Made by a program: the position numbers and the translations under genes. A stretch of DNA of 64,000 nt from Parasponia andersonii (taxonomy: Eukaryota > Streptophyta > Magnoliopsida > Rosales > Cannabaceae). Below are positions 34,746-47,800 of this stretch, piece by piece. Numbering within the stretch: the first letter of the stretch is position 1; the number at the start of each line of letters is the position of its first letter. The notes under the pieces are model-generated. The model worked only from the letters and a program-made list of their open reading frames with translations, did no database searches and had not been told where the DNA came from. The stretch lies in assembly GCA_002914805.1 (NCBI GenBank), contig JXTB01000325.1:416089-480088 (forward strand), written 5' to 3'.

Positions 34746-35318
34746 TGTTGGTGTATGTGTGAACATAAGTAAAAAGAACAGTCATAATAGCAATAGTAAA
34801 AAAAGCAACTGTAATAGCAATAGTAAAAAGAGACAGTCATAATAGTAATAGTAAAAAGTGATGTTCTCACTACCTTTCAAGGCCTATAAATAGAGGTTTT
34901 ATTTTTTCATTCTCTTCATCCCAAAAACTTAGAAGCATTTCAAGTTTTCTCTTCTAATTAAATCATTTCTTTTCTCTTTATTTCTCCTTTCAACGAGAGT
35001 AGAGTTTCTTTATAAAAAAAGAGATTTCAAAGAGTAGCAATGTAAAGTATAAGTGAAAGAATACTTATGAGAAAATGCATGGGTATATTTGGGTCATTGG
35101 ATAGAGAAAAAAGAAGTCTATGTGATTGTAGAAACTTTTCATATAGTAAAATTCTTTTCTGAGAAACAGTTAATTTTCTTCTGATTTGGGAATTTTTCAC
35201 TTAAGTTCTTGTGTTGTAAGATTAATTTCTATTCTTGTTATTATTTCTTTATTATTTAGATATTTCATTGAAGTGGGATCCTGGGCGCGATGAATCTAGG
35301 TCGGTCAGATTCCCAACA
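34746..35318 (+). repeat. 5' LTR of TR-GAG copy A
   Basis: It begins TGTTGGTG and ends CCCAACA. The U3 part has three tandem copies of an about 27-bp unit (AATAGCAATAGTAAAAA core, 34765-34858), and a TATA box GCCTATAAATAGAGG follows at about 34883. Confidence 0.88.
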
Positions 35319-35320
35319 AA

Positions 35321-35336
35321 TGGTATTAATACGGGG
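35321..35336 (+). promoter_or_regulatory. Primer-binding site (initiator-Met tRNA type), copy A
   Basis: TGGTATTAATACGGGG begins two bases after the LTR. It is a mutated form of TGGTATCAGAGC, the usual copia site complementary to initiator methionine tRNA. Copy B keeps a better version. Confidence 0.7.
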
Positions 35337-35462
35337 TTCTTCAGTGCACTATAGCTTGGTGTTAGTCTAAGATTTTTTGTGTTATGAGGCTATGTTCAAG
35401 TGGCAGTAATTGAATCTTTTAATCCTTCTTGGAAAATTTCTTAGCAGTTTTTCAAGCTTGAA

Positions 35463-36186
35463 GTGCAGAACGAGATGTTAGGAAATAAGATTTCAATTTC
35501 GATTAGAGCTGATGTGGAGAAATTTGATAGGAATATTAATTTTAGCTTTTGGCAAATACAAGTCAAGGATTTATTAATTCAATTTAGATTGCACAAAGTT
35601 TTAAAAGACAGAGAGGCTTACAAGGATAGAGATTCTGAGAAATCCAATATGAATGATGAAAACTAGAATGATCTAGATGAGAGAACTACGAGTGCGATAT
35701 ATATATGTCTAGCCAAAAAGTCCTTACAAATGTGCTTTGAATAACAACGACCAAAGATCTCTAGAGAAAGCTTGAAGAATTATATCAGGAAAAAAGTGTC
35801 TCAAATCGAATATACTTGAAAGAGCAGTTTTATACATTATGTATAAATGAAGGTACGAAAATTTCTAATCATCTAAGTACATTGAATGGTATTATTTCTG
35901 AACTGGAGTATATTAGAGTAAAGATTGAAGATAAAGATAAGGTATTGCGATTCATCTGGTCTCTTCTACCTTTCGATGAGCATATGAAACCTGTGGTTTT
36001 TTTCTGATGTCACAAGTAAACTTTTGTTTGAAGAAAGAAGACTGACAAATGGTGAAAGTAATATTCTATCTGAAGGCTCAGCATTGGTACTTGACACTAG
36101 GAAGAAAAATTCTTTGAAAAAGAATATAATCTGTTAGGGGTGTGGACAATCTGGGCACCTGAAAAGAAATTGTCAAAAAAGTTGAA
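35463..36186 (+). pseudogene. Copia-type gag of TR-GAG copy A (broken)
   Basis: The first piece (35463-35666) holds VEKFDRNINFSFWQIQVKDL, the start of the UBN2/copia gag domain. The second (35816-36007) holds YTLCINEGTKISNHLSTLNG and DKVLRFIWSLLPFDEHMK, its second half. A zinc knuckle C-x-GCGQSGHLKRNC lies at 36132-36173, with a TAG stop immediately after its first cysteine. Other stops and a frame change lie between the pieces. The protein would have packaged element RNA; this copy cannot make it. Confidence 0.82.
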
Positions 36187-36624
36187 TGGGTTCAGCTAAA
36201 AGCTCAAAATCTAGTGATATTGTTAATATTATCTCCTATGATGGAGACAATGATATTGTCCTATGATCATCCTCATGGTATGCTGCTTATCTCCAAAGAT
36301 GCCATAAAAGAGGATGTGTCACAATTAGCGACATGAAGTTTGCACACAAGCATTGGTTTGGCCTTGATGTAAGGCTTGTGCTGAATGATGTCGATGGCTG
36401 ATGGATTCTTGGAGAAGTCAAACGTGGGAGTCAACACCATAATTATCAATAAGATTCTTTCGATATGAGCTAAGATGAAATTCTTAGAATTCGTCAATTC
36501 TAAGTAGTATATATATACTCATATGGTGAAGTATAATTGTCAGTAAAGACAATGATAGTAACATAAGTTATGATATAAGACGTATGTAAATACGTGATTG
36601 AAATCAAGTCTTCAAGTGAGAGAT

Positions 36625-37197
36625 TATTGATGTATATGTGAACAGAAGCAAAAAAGGCAATCATAATAGCAATAGTAAAAAGGGCGGTTATAATAGCAAC
36701 AGTGAAAAGGGACAACCGTAATAGCAATAGTAAAAAATGGTGTTCTCACTACCTTTAAAGTCCTATAAATAGAGGCTTTATTTTTTCATTCTCTTCATCC
36801 TAAAAAATTAGAATCATTTCAAGTTTTCTCTTTTAATTAAATCTTTTTTTTTCTCTTTATTTCTCATTTCAAAGATAGTAGAGTTTCTTTGTAAAAGAGG
36901 AGTTTTAAAGATTGACGGAATAAAGTGTGAGTAAGAGAATACTTGTGAGAAAATGCTTGAGTATATTGGTGTCATTGGATAGAAAAAAGGAAAGTCTATG
37001 TGATTATAAAAACTTTTCATATAGTGAAATTTTTTTTTGAGAAACAATAATTTTTCTTTTGATTTGGAAGTTTTTCACTTAAGTTCTTGAATTGTGAGAT
37101 TGATTTCTATTTCCTATTATTATTTTTTTATTATTTAGATATTTTATTGAAATAAGATCCTGAGCATCATCAATCTGAGTGGATCAGATGCTCAACG
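36625..37197 (+). repeat. 3' LTR of TR-GAG copy A
   Basis: It has the same length as the 5' LTR. The TG and CA ends have mutated to TA and CG. The U3 repeats (36655-36740) and the CCTATAAATAGAGGC box at about 36762 are conserved. Confidence 0.87.
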
Positions 37198-38857
37198 AGA
37201 ACCCATTTGCAACTCCACAGGGGGGGGAAAGGACCAATATCTACATCTTTAAAACCAGTAGTTTCCAACTCCCACTCTCAAAAGGCCCATATTTCTAAGC
37301 CCAAGCATGCGATTGTTCTGTCCCCAACTTAATTATACCAAGGTTGCTCAGTCCCCAGCTGCTCGCCTAACCCTTTCTCGTGGAACCCTTGTTCAGATTT
37401 TGGCAATATTCTCTAGATTTGACTTTTTTTTCTTTTTTTTTTTTTTTCCTTCACGTCCTTAGATCTTTATTCTTGTATTATCGATGTTTGGATTTTGGTA
37501 TGATGTCTAATTTATATCTTCAAAGTTTTGATGATGGATATGCGCAAAATTGAAATATACAATGTGTAGGCAAAATGGATTTGTTTGGATTTGGGAAAAA
37601 TTGACATATACAGTGTGTGGGCAAAATGGATTTGGTTGGATTTGGGCAAAGTAGGAAAATAGAAATCCAAAATGGATGTTTGGAAACTCACTCTATCCCC
37701 GTCTCATCTTGAAACCAAAAGCCTTTAGTAGCTGCCCCTTGCGCGTTTTTTAGCTTTCAAGTGTCACTCATTAAAGAATTAGAGAGAGACAGTAAGAAAA
37801 GAAGTTGGGTTATTTATTTTTGATTTGGGGAAGTTTTTAGGCATGAGATGTGTTGTTTTGGCTATAAATTTTAGTATTTCTGATCTATTTTCTATTTTGT
37901 TTTATCTGTAAACTTAAGCTAGTAGCTGCTTCGAGGAATTAAGTTGATATTGTAGAACTGCTAAATTTTAATTGCTCAATACATCTGGTCCACATTCGTA
38001 ATTTAGAATCAAAACATAAAAAAAGGAACCAATCAAATAATAAAAGATATATTGCAAAGAAATATCCTGTAAATGAATTATTCCGGATCATATCTTATAA
38101 TATCTCTTCACACATTTTCTTATGTTTCTCTGATTCAAAGTCCAAAACGTTAATTATGCCAAATACTGAAAAACACAAAAGATTAAAATATCTTAGTCTC
38201 ATAGTCTCATGTTGCAACATGAAGAAGCAAACATAGACTCTTTCAGAGTAACATGTCTCATCTCTATGCCCTCCTCTAGGGAGAAGACTAAGGATGAAAT
38301 AGTTATTAATCACCGAAGTTTGCATAGTAAGATTCAGTGCATTTGTGCTCTAGGTAAAATTCTCAAGTTGTGGTTGATTTGTACTAGAGAATTTTGATAC
38401 CTGAATATAGGGAAGAAACTCGAAAAGACTAATCCTCATTGTAGACTCCCCCTTAGTTAAGAGCCTACTTACTAGAAGTTCAATTAGAGTACTCTCAAAA
38501 TTATTGAGTGGGCCTACTTATACACATTTCTATACAAAATGTTTTCTACTAATCCTTTCCACGTGTACAGAGGATTGTTCTGCCAGAGATGGCGTGGTCC
38601 GCTTGGTGGACTGAACAGTGGCCTACAAGAAAATGCCATGAATCTGAAAATTAAATTGAAACTTTATTGTGATTAATGCACAAAATTCTCTCTATCTACC
38701 AAAAAAACAAAAAAAACAAAAAAAGGTACAAGTAAAATTTAGTTGGTGCTTGAATTAAAGTACAAATAGAAATTCTATGCAGGTTAATTCCTCATACTCA
38801 TAATTGATATATAGTTACTCATCGATTCACCATTCTAATTTGCTCAGTGGGAAGCAA
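37198..38857. other. Intergenic, no gene seen; holds a 51-bp tandem duplication
   Basis: This is AT-rich spacer and the 3' flank of the minus-strand MFS gene. A G8 run occurs near 37219 and a long T tract near 37425-37448. No coding signal is seen. Confidence 0.5.
37552..37653. repeat. Imperfect 51-bp tandem duplication
   Basis: 37552-37602 and 37603-37653 both read like GA(A/C)ATATACA(A/G)TGTGT followed by GGCAAAATGGATTTG and TTGGATTTGGG. They differ at a handful of positions. Confidence 0.85.
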
Positions 38858-41800
38858 CTAGTACAACTGCGTTGTACGTTTACGCTCGAAATTGTCATAA
38901 GCATGTTTTGTTCTCAAGAATAACATCACGCTAGAAACTAACCCCAGAATCGATATGCATCCCCACCAAACAAAAGTCCAGAAATAACAGCGTCTCCCCA
39001 TGCACACTACCGAGTCACTTACTATGTCTCCAAGACCAGAACCCGCATTGGCATCGTAAACCAACGCAGCAAGTACGCCATACACGAGTGAACCGATTGG
39101 GATATTCGTGATGAGAATGTTGTGGTTCACACTTACACTGTTTGGCCCAAACAGCTCCGACGTTATGGAAACGGCAGCAGCAAAGATGAAGCCCGAGCTC
39201 AATCCGACCATCGCAGTGCCAGCGTGCAACGCTGCGGCACTGCCCGATATAGCGAGTAAGAAGAAGGCGATTGGCGTCGGAACGAGCGCAATGGTCAACC
39301 ACCCTGTCCTTGCAAAATAGAACTTCCTGCAAAGAGTCTAACTCTTTGTTACAAGTTGTTTCAAGTCGAAGAGAGCAATACTACGCATCATTTAACAGTG
39401 ATCATTATTAATTTTTAAGCGAAAGTTCTTGATAATTAAAAGGAAAAAAAAATTCTAATAAGGATCATTCGTGCTTACCACCTTGTTTTTTAGCATTATT
39501 TAAGCATTCTAAAGTGGTACTAAATACTACCCACTAATAAATAATTCCAGGTTTTCATAGTATTTTTCATTCTAATATATTGAATTAGACTCGTTTATTA
39601 TAACATGGAGCTTTGTGATTGGCTTAACAAGCCGAGATATTAATAAAATGGCCATGCAATTACTTTAGCAAAATGTTCAAAAAAGTTGTACATTATGTGT
39701 AGTGTTTGATTTACTTACGCGCGTATGTAGTCTGGTGCAGCTGAAAGAAGCCGGCCAAAGAAGGAGAAGGACGAATAAAGCGTCAGAAGCGTCGTCGTTT
39801 TCGAACTCTGTCCGAGCGATTGCGCAATCTGTCCCAAATTGTTACTGAAAACAAGGCCAATCGTACCCCCACAGAAATATGCGACATAGTATAGCCAAAA
39901 ATCAAACCTACAAACAAGCACTGCAGCCGAGTGCTCTTGTCCAAGCATCACCAGCTGATCTTTCTCCATCAGTGTCCCACAACACCCTTCGATACTTTTA
40001 CTCCTAGCTATCCCATTGTCACTACTTAACAATGAATCGAGTAGTCCATTGCTATGGTTACTAGCCTCCCGGGTTAGGAGCTCCTTATGAAGCTCAAGAT
40101 CATCAGCATCAACTAGAATGAAGCCCGAGCCATCGAGGCTGATGCTCGAATGGATGGTTCGCTTGAACCAATCTCGAGCGTAGACAACACCAGGGATACA
40201 AAGAGGGAAGACGAGAAGGAAAATTGCGCCGCCAAAGAGGAGGCGAACCGTCGTCACATCATTAGAAGTTGTTGAACCAAAGAGGAGGAGGTAAAAGCCA
40301 GTGATAACAGCTAAGACGTTTAAAATGAGAAAAATTAGAGAGTCGCGGCGAACGGCTTCTGGAGGGAGGGGGTCTACAGACGGTTGGCGGAGAATTGGGA
40401 TCAGCGCTGCGATGGAGGTGAGGAGAGGGATGATAGCGTTGAGAAAGAGGTACAAAGGACTTGATGATGGGTTGATTGCATTGGCAGCAAGAGCGTATAG
40501 GGCCGCACTTACGCCATTGAAGCTCACGGTGAGTGATATTGCAAGAGGTTGGTTAGACGGAAAGTTCTTAATGCAAAGAACGAAGCAGACTGTGTTGAAC
40601 CAACATATGCTACAACCGGCCATTAGACAAAAAAGGAACACCTGAAAAAATGTTGTGTAACAGTCGAAAATTTAATTTAAAAGGTGAGTAAAATGTACAG
40701 AAGACAATGAATTATTGACAAATTCTGTTGTACTAGTTAATTGCATTGTAGTCCCTTGTCTAAAGTACTAGTTAAAGGCAGTTCTATAATTAATGTTGGA
40801 TATAAATTGCTTGCATGACTCTGGTACGTGTGTATCTGCATACACATACAGATTTTTTTTTATTACACTTGTGTAGCGTTACTTTGACATATTTGTATCG
40901 AACAAATTAAGCCAGTGCATTGTTTTTCTTTGTAGCATCATTATGTTTTTAGGGAGAAAATGGCACTATGTCAGCAGAGTTCAAAAGTCATGCATTAGTA
41001 AAACAGAGTAAATAAAGACGAATCCCATGTGAATTTTTAAGTTTACAATTACTTAAAAAGAGTAATACTATTTATCAATTTATCACGGTGACTTTTACTA
41101 TCTAATTGTTTGTTATCAATGATAGATAAACACATCTTTTTAAAATACGGAACCAATATTTACAGGTAAAGGGTTGACATTCAGTTACATGATCAGGCTG
41201 GGCTTATAACTTGTGATAAAAAGCATTTTTGAATACTTGTATTCCGTTTGCAACCCAGATTTTGAAGGAAAAAAAATTGCAAGGGAAAACTCATGGAAAA
41301 AAAAAAAAAGAAAATGCTTTTTTTTTTTTTTTTTACAAGTTTATAAAATTTTACTTTTGCACTTTTGCTTTTATTAATTAATGTGTCTAATATTCTACGT
41401 ACTAAAATATAACATCAAATCAAATTTTCACTTTTTTTGAAAAAAATTTCTACATTTTTTGTTTCAATCCAAACAAAAGAGAATAGAATTCTTTTGAATT
41501 TTTTTTCTTTTGCTCAAAAAATTCAAGTTCCAGATAAAGTTTTAATAGTTGAAATTTAGATATACAGGGGACAGGGGAACAGAGTAGACCACTCATGAGT
41601 AGACCCCTCATATTAGTGGATCTTAATATGTGTTGGGAATCTGACCAACCAAAATTCATCGCTTTCAATATCTTACTTCAAAAAAAATGTCAGAATAATA
41701 GAGAAATAATCACAGAGAATAGAAATCAATCTCACAATACAAGAATTTAAATAGAGAGCTCCTAAATCAAGAGAAAAACCATAGTCTCTTAGAAAAGAAT

Positions 41801-44800
41801 TTTACTATATAACAAGATTTTATAATCATATAGATTTCCCTCTTTTCTACCCAATGACCCTAATATACCCAAACACTTTCTTATAAGTATTCTCTCATTC
41901 ACACCTTATATTGCTACTCTTTAAAACCTATTTTTTTTTGCAAAAAAACTCTACTTTATTTGAAAGAAGAAATAAAGAGAAAAAAAAATGATTCAATTGG
42001 AAGAGAGAACTTGAAATGCTTCTAAATTTTGGGATGAATAGAATAAGAAATGAAGTCTTTATTTATAGACCTTAAAAGGTAGTGAGAACATCATATTTTA
42101 TTATTACTATTATGGCTGCCATTTTTTACTATTGCTATTACGGATGCCCGTTTTACTATTGCTATTACGGCTGTCCTTTTTATTATTGCTATTACGGCTA
42201 CACACATGTTCATATACATCAACAATCTCCTACTTGAAGACTTAATTTTAATCACGTCTTCATATACATCTCATCTCATAGCCTATTTGCTATCATTATC
42301 TTTCTTGACAATCATATTCTACCATATGAGTATACTACTTAGAATTGACGAATTCTAAGATTTTCATCTCGGCTCATGTCGAAAAAATGTGCCGACTCCC
42401 ACGTTTGGTTTTTCCAGAAGTCTATCAGCCATTGACATCATTCAGTACACGCCTTACATCAACGCCAAACCAATGCCTATGTGTAAACTTATTGCTACTA
42501 ATTGTGACATATCCTCTTTCATGGCATCTTTGGAGATAAGCGGCATACCATGAGAATGCACATATCATGATCAAAGGACAAGATCATCGTCTTCGTCATA
42601 GGAGAAATATTAGCAGGATCACTAGATTTGGAGCTTTTAGCCGAACCTGTCCCACCTTTTTGACAATTTCTTTTTAGGTGCTCAGATTGTTCACACCTTA
42701 GTATATTATATTCTTTTTTATAGAGTTTTTCTTCCTAGTGTCAACTGCTAATATTGAGCCTTCAGATGGAACATTACTTACACCACCTATCAGCTTTCTT
42801 TTTTCAGACAAAAGTTTACTTGTAACCTCAGAAAAAAATCACAGTCTCTTTTCCATGTACCAAAATAGGTTTCATATACTCATAGAAAGGTGGAAAAGAC
42901 CAGATGAATCACAATACCTTATCTTTATCTTCATCACTCTCATAACCTCAAGTTCAGAAACGATACCATTTAAGATACTTAGATGATAAGAAATTTTCGT
43001 ATATTCATTCATAGGCAATGTATGAAACTGCCCCTTCAGGTACACTCGATTTGAGATATCTTTCGCCTGATATAATTCTTCAAGCATTCTCCAGAGATCT
43101 TTGGCCGTCGTTATTCCAAGCACATTTGCAAGGATATTTTTGGCCAAATACATATGTATCGTACTTGCAGCTCTCTCATCCACATTTTCTCAATCTTTAT
43201 CGCTGATATTAGATTTCTCAGAATCTTTGTCTTTGTAAGCCTTTCTACCTTTCAAGACCTTGTACAATCCAGATTGAATCAATAAATCCTTGATTTGTAT
43301 TTGCCAAAGCCAAAATTTATATTCTCATCAAATTTCTCAACATAAGCTCTAACCGAAATTGAAATCTTGTTTCCTAACAACTTTTTCGTACTTCTAGCTT
43401 GAAAAACCGTAAAGAAAATTTTTAAGAAGGATTAAATGGTATGAATGCTCTCACTTGAACACAACCTCCTTACTTAGAATTTCTTAGACTAATACAAGCT
43501 ATAATGCATCGAAGAACCCCACTCTGATACCTTTTATTCGGAATCTGATCGACCCAGATTCATCACTCCCAGGATCTCACTTCAAAGAAATGTCAGAATA
43601 ATAAAAAAATAATAACATGGAATAGAAACCAATCTCACAACACAAGAATTTAAGTGAAAAACTCTCAAATTAGGAGAAAAACCATTGTCTCTCAAAAAAA
43701 AATTTCACTATATGAAAAGTTTCTACAATCATATAGATTTACTTCTTTTCTACCCAATGACCCTAATACACCCAAACACTTTCTCACAAGTATTCTCTCA
43801 TTCACACCGTATACCACAACTCTTTGAAATCTCCTATTTCACAAAGAAACTCTATTCTCTTTGAAAGGAGAAATAAAGAGAAAAGAAATGATTTAATTAG
43901 AAGAGAGAACTTAAAATGCTTCCAAGAGTTGGGATGAAAAGAATAAGAAATGAAACATCTATTTATAGGCCTTGAAAGGTAGTGAGAACACCGCTTTTTA
44001 CTATTACTATTACAGTTGCCTCTTTTTATTATTGCTATTACGGCTGCCCCTTTTTATTATTGCTATTACAACTGCTATTTTCACTATTACTATTACAGTT
44101 GTCTTTTTTACTATTGCTATTCTGGCTGCCTACGTATTCACACACATCAACAATATATACTGTGTAATAGAAGCAATAAGTGGACCCCACGTATGGGTGG
44201 ACTCCCCGATAGTTATGTGATGCTGAGAAACGAGGAACCCTAGTATTTTCCTTTGCATCTACCTCAGACAATATCATAAGATCGAGTTTTATTTATTTAT
44301 TTATTTTTGAATAAATTAGAAGGAGAGAAAGAGAACGACTATAAGGACACCTACTAACGAAATGTTTGATAAGGACTATTTAATGGCATTTTTTTCCCCT
44401 ATTGGATGATAGAATGTGTCATTTGAGCTTTGTCAAATGTTATCATTACTAATGATTGCGTACATGTAGTCCTAAGTAGTCTACATGGGGTGTGTTGGGT
44501 TAGCAGAAACAACCCTTCAAATTTAAAATCTCCAACGAGGTCACCCTCGTTCAGAGCCATGATCACAACCTTTTATTACCAGTCCTTACTAAACCACCTC
44601 ATTTGGTGGTAAAGAGACCAAAGTTCCAAAATGGCATGCTTAAATCCCACAGGGGAGTTAGTAATTTGTGAAGTTCATTGTTCCTTATGTTATATTCCTT
44701 TTCTTTTCTTTCAACTGTACAACATGGACAGTAGTGACTAGTCAAGTACAATGGTTAGCAATTTCAAACCTAATTAGCTTCAACATTTACATTTAATTCG

Positions 44801-47800
44801 AGCACCATTAATTTCTCAACTAATTCATAAAGAAGATTATAATGTAAATCAATTACAAGCAAGTGGAAACTTTATTATTGCCTTAATTTCCCAAATCACA
44901 GTTATTACTGGATAGTAATCACATTTACCGGCAAGGGCTAAGTTTAATTTTGCCCATTAGGTAACTAATTTCCTATTCAATAATGAGTTAACATCGGGAT
45001 TTCTATAACTTTGATGTTACTCTCTGTTATTTCCTAAATTTTAAGTTGTATAAATGTTCCTAAATATTTTATTCAAATATTATTGATCGTCCTTATCTCA
45101 AGTTCTTTCTGGATTGAAATAAATGGTTAACAATTTTCGGAAATATAAACAGAACAATTCATAAAAGAGTCTGCATATAAATGTTGGTATAGTATCTAAA
45201 TTTCAAAGCGACTTATAAATCTTAATTTGCTAGTCGAACTAGTGATGACGTGGTATTTCTTGCTTTCTTTGGAATAATTTAATAAGTACCTACTACTCTA
45301 GTGGTTGAACTTAATTGTTTTCATTGAACGAGGAAGTTGCAGTGACAGACACTCGAATTTCATTAGCTCTTTTTGGACAAAGTTTTTGCCGGGATGCCAT
45401 AATAAAAAGGACAACCAACCTTCCTAGCTAGGGAAGTAACAAAAGAAGGAAACAAAAGCGAGAAAATAACAAGAAAAATGACCAAAGCAAGACATAAAAA
45501 ATCAAAAAACCAGATGGAGAGTAAATGAATTAAACAAGATCATTGAATGTGACAATTCAAGAAGTTACCAAGAAGTTTGGTACATATCTCTTTTTCCACA
45601 ACCTCATAAAACATCCGCGATATCGTGGTAGTGGTACGAAAATGAGGCACGTGTGTTAGCTAGCAAGTTTCTTCTACCAACCTCAGTTCAAATGCAAACA
45701 TGCCATGTTTATGTTTATATTTTTATTGTTTTAAAAAAATTATAACTTAATTAATAATCATTATTTATTATAATTTTTTTTAAAAAAAATAATATACACA
45801 CGTTTTATCAAGATTTGAATATCTAATCTTCTAAATTCATACACATTTCAAAATTTGGACTAACTGAATGTGTATGCTTATATTTTTTAAAGTATGACTT
45901 AACTAATGACCACCACTTACTATAAATTTAAAAGAAAATAATATACACACTACCAAGTTTTGAAATGTGTATGCTTATACTTAAATAAACACCGAACATA
46001 ATTTTAATTTTCTTTAAAAAGGAAAATGAAAAATTTCAAGGGAAAATCTTCTTTTTTTTCTTTTCTTTTTGTTCGATTCTTTTCAATGAAATTAAATTTG
46101 TTCATGACACCGGTGAAACTTATGAATATTAATGTTAAAAGTTAGATTAGCTATTTGGCTATTCATTTACGTGGGCTAGATTAATGGTTAGCATTATATC
46201 TAATGATTTTATCTTAGAAGGAAAAGCTGGAATAACTTGTTTTCGAGGACTCCGTTGAGGTGACGCATAATTCCATCACCAATTTATTCTACAAGTCTGT
46301 TTTGTTCCTTTTCCTCTTTTCCCACCATAATCACCGATATTCTACCCAGAACTAAATATTTAGAATCTATCAATGCAGGTCCCTAGTCTTTGATAACAAC
46401 TTCTTATCCCTCGTAGACTAAAAAGACAAATTTTTTGAGTCCTCATAAATAAAATCTTGAAATCAAATAAGTTGGACGTTTTCGAGTTGTGTCCACATGA
46501 ATTTTATTATAGGATGTATTTCAATTAACGAGAGAGATCTGTTAAATACGTCACCTACTACGGTAACACTAGTGTTTCAAAAGGATTCTATACTAAAATC
46601 CCATATTTTACAAAAATCTTTTAGCTAATTAAACTTGTGGACTAAATAAGTTGAATTGAAAGGACAGTTTGTTACCATTCAAAAAAAAAAAAAAGAAAGG
46701 TAAGTTTGCTGAATTCTTGAAAATTAAAACGCAATTGAAAAAAAAAAAAAGAGGCAAAAGAAGAGGTGAAGTTGGGACATTGGTTTTGTTTTTCTGTTTT
46801 TTCGTAGAACAGAGTCGGATTGTACTATAATCGAGCTACGAATGCTGTGGAGAATGCTGTGGAGGGAGGAAGAGGATGGGGACATTGGGCCCTACCCAGA
46901 AGTATCAAGATGCGTGTTTTCATGAAGGCCCTAGAATATACATAGGCGCAGCACAGCAAAATCTCGTCGACATGTGTGGTTAGCGAATTATATGCTTTGT
47001 CTTGATAAGCTTTTTTTTAAAAAATTAATAAATATATAAATGCATTATCTCTTTGGCGATTTTTGTAGTTCGATTCGAGTAAAACACACAGTCTCGTGAC
47101 TATTAATCTTTTTCGAATTTATTTATGTACTTCAGGGTTCTGTACGTGTATAAAAATAAATATGTTAAACCTATGTTATTATATTAGGAATAACGTGAAA
47201 AATGTTAAACATATAAATAAGGTCTTAACATATCTGTATGACGTCATGACTCAAGGTTCCAAAACAGGGGAGGGCTAGTAATTTGTCATGGCTCTTTTCC
47301 ACTTTTCTGGAAAGTGGACTTTTCTAATTTTCTTTGATTTTTGATATTTTCTATAAATAAAAAAATCAATACGAAAAAGAAATTTTTTCGGGGAAAAACA
47401 AAGTGAACTGTTTTGGAGGACGAAAAACTAAATTAAAAAAAAAAAAAAAAGAAACTACTGTTCAAAATACGAAAATTTTATAATTCATCACACACGAATG
47501 GTGTCCGGCCCCAATGAACTTTTAAAGAAAAACACAGCCACAAAAATATAAATGAATTTAAAAAAAAAAAGATAAAAACCCTCTAATCAGAGGACACGTA
47601 AAAGCCCCCGAAAAGTTAAATATATAGTAAGTAACACTAATACCTGGGGAAAAGAAATTGAAAAGTGACGAATTAGACTGTGTCACACTTGGGAATGAAA
47701 TATTAAAATGAGTAACGCAATGAGGAATGACAAGAATCATATTAGATACTGTACCAAGGTTGTAAGAAATAATTAGGTGAGAAAGGGAAAGCATACCAGG

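Larger units (their letters stand above)
34746..37197 (+). mobile_element. Copy A of a short gag-only copia-type LTR element (TR-GAG-like), 2.45 kb
   Basis: Two 573-bp LTRs (34746-35318 and 36625-37197) flank 1,306 bp that contain only a decayed copia-type gag with a zinc knuckle. There is no protease, integrase or RT. The LTR starts TGTTGGTGTATGTG in the left copy and the mutated TATTGATGTATATG in the right. The structure matches the TR-GAG class (terminal repeats plus gag, mobilised in trans). A sister copy lies inverted at 41631-44152 with the same layout. I see no clear target duplication, and the LTRs are visibly more diverged than those of the Tat element, so this copy is older. Confidence 0.85.
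41631..44152 (-). mobile_element. Copy B of the TR-GAG-like element, inside intron 1 of the MFS gene, 2.52 kb
   Basis: In minus orientation the 5' LTR is 44152-43535 and the 3' LTR 42224-41631, with 1,310 bp between, almost the same internal length as copy A. The shared internal content (copia gag, zinc-knuckle remnant, and a trailing segment containing GAATTGACGAATTC) shows that both derive from one gag-only master rather than from independent deletions. The flanks are ATATG before 41631 and ATATA after 44152, a 4-of-5 target-site match. The element has the same orientation as the host gene. Confidence 0.85.

Noticed and set aside
39015-39332. ORFs over MFS exon 3 in other frames (also 40301-40645)
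   Set aside because: They are shadows of the conserved MFS exons.
43972-44277. Four overlapping ORFs of Tyr/Ser/Leu repeats
   Set aside because: They read the tandem U3 repeats of a TR-GAG LTR in several frames.
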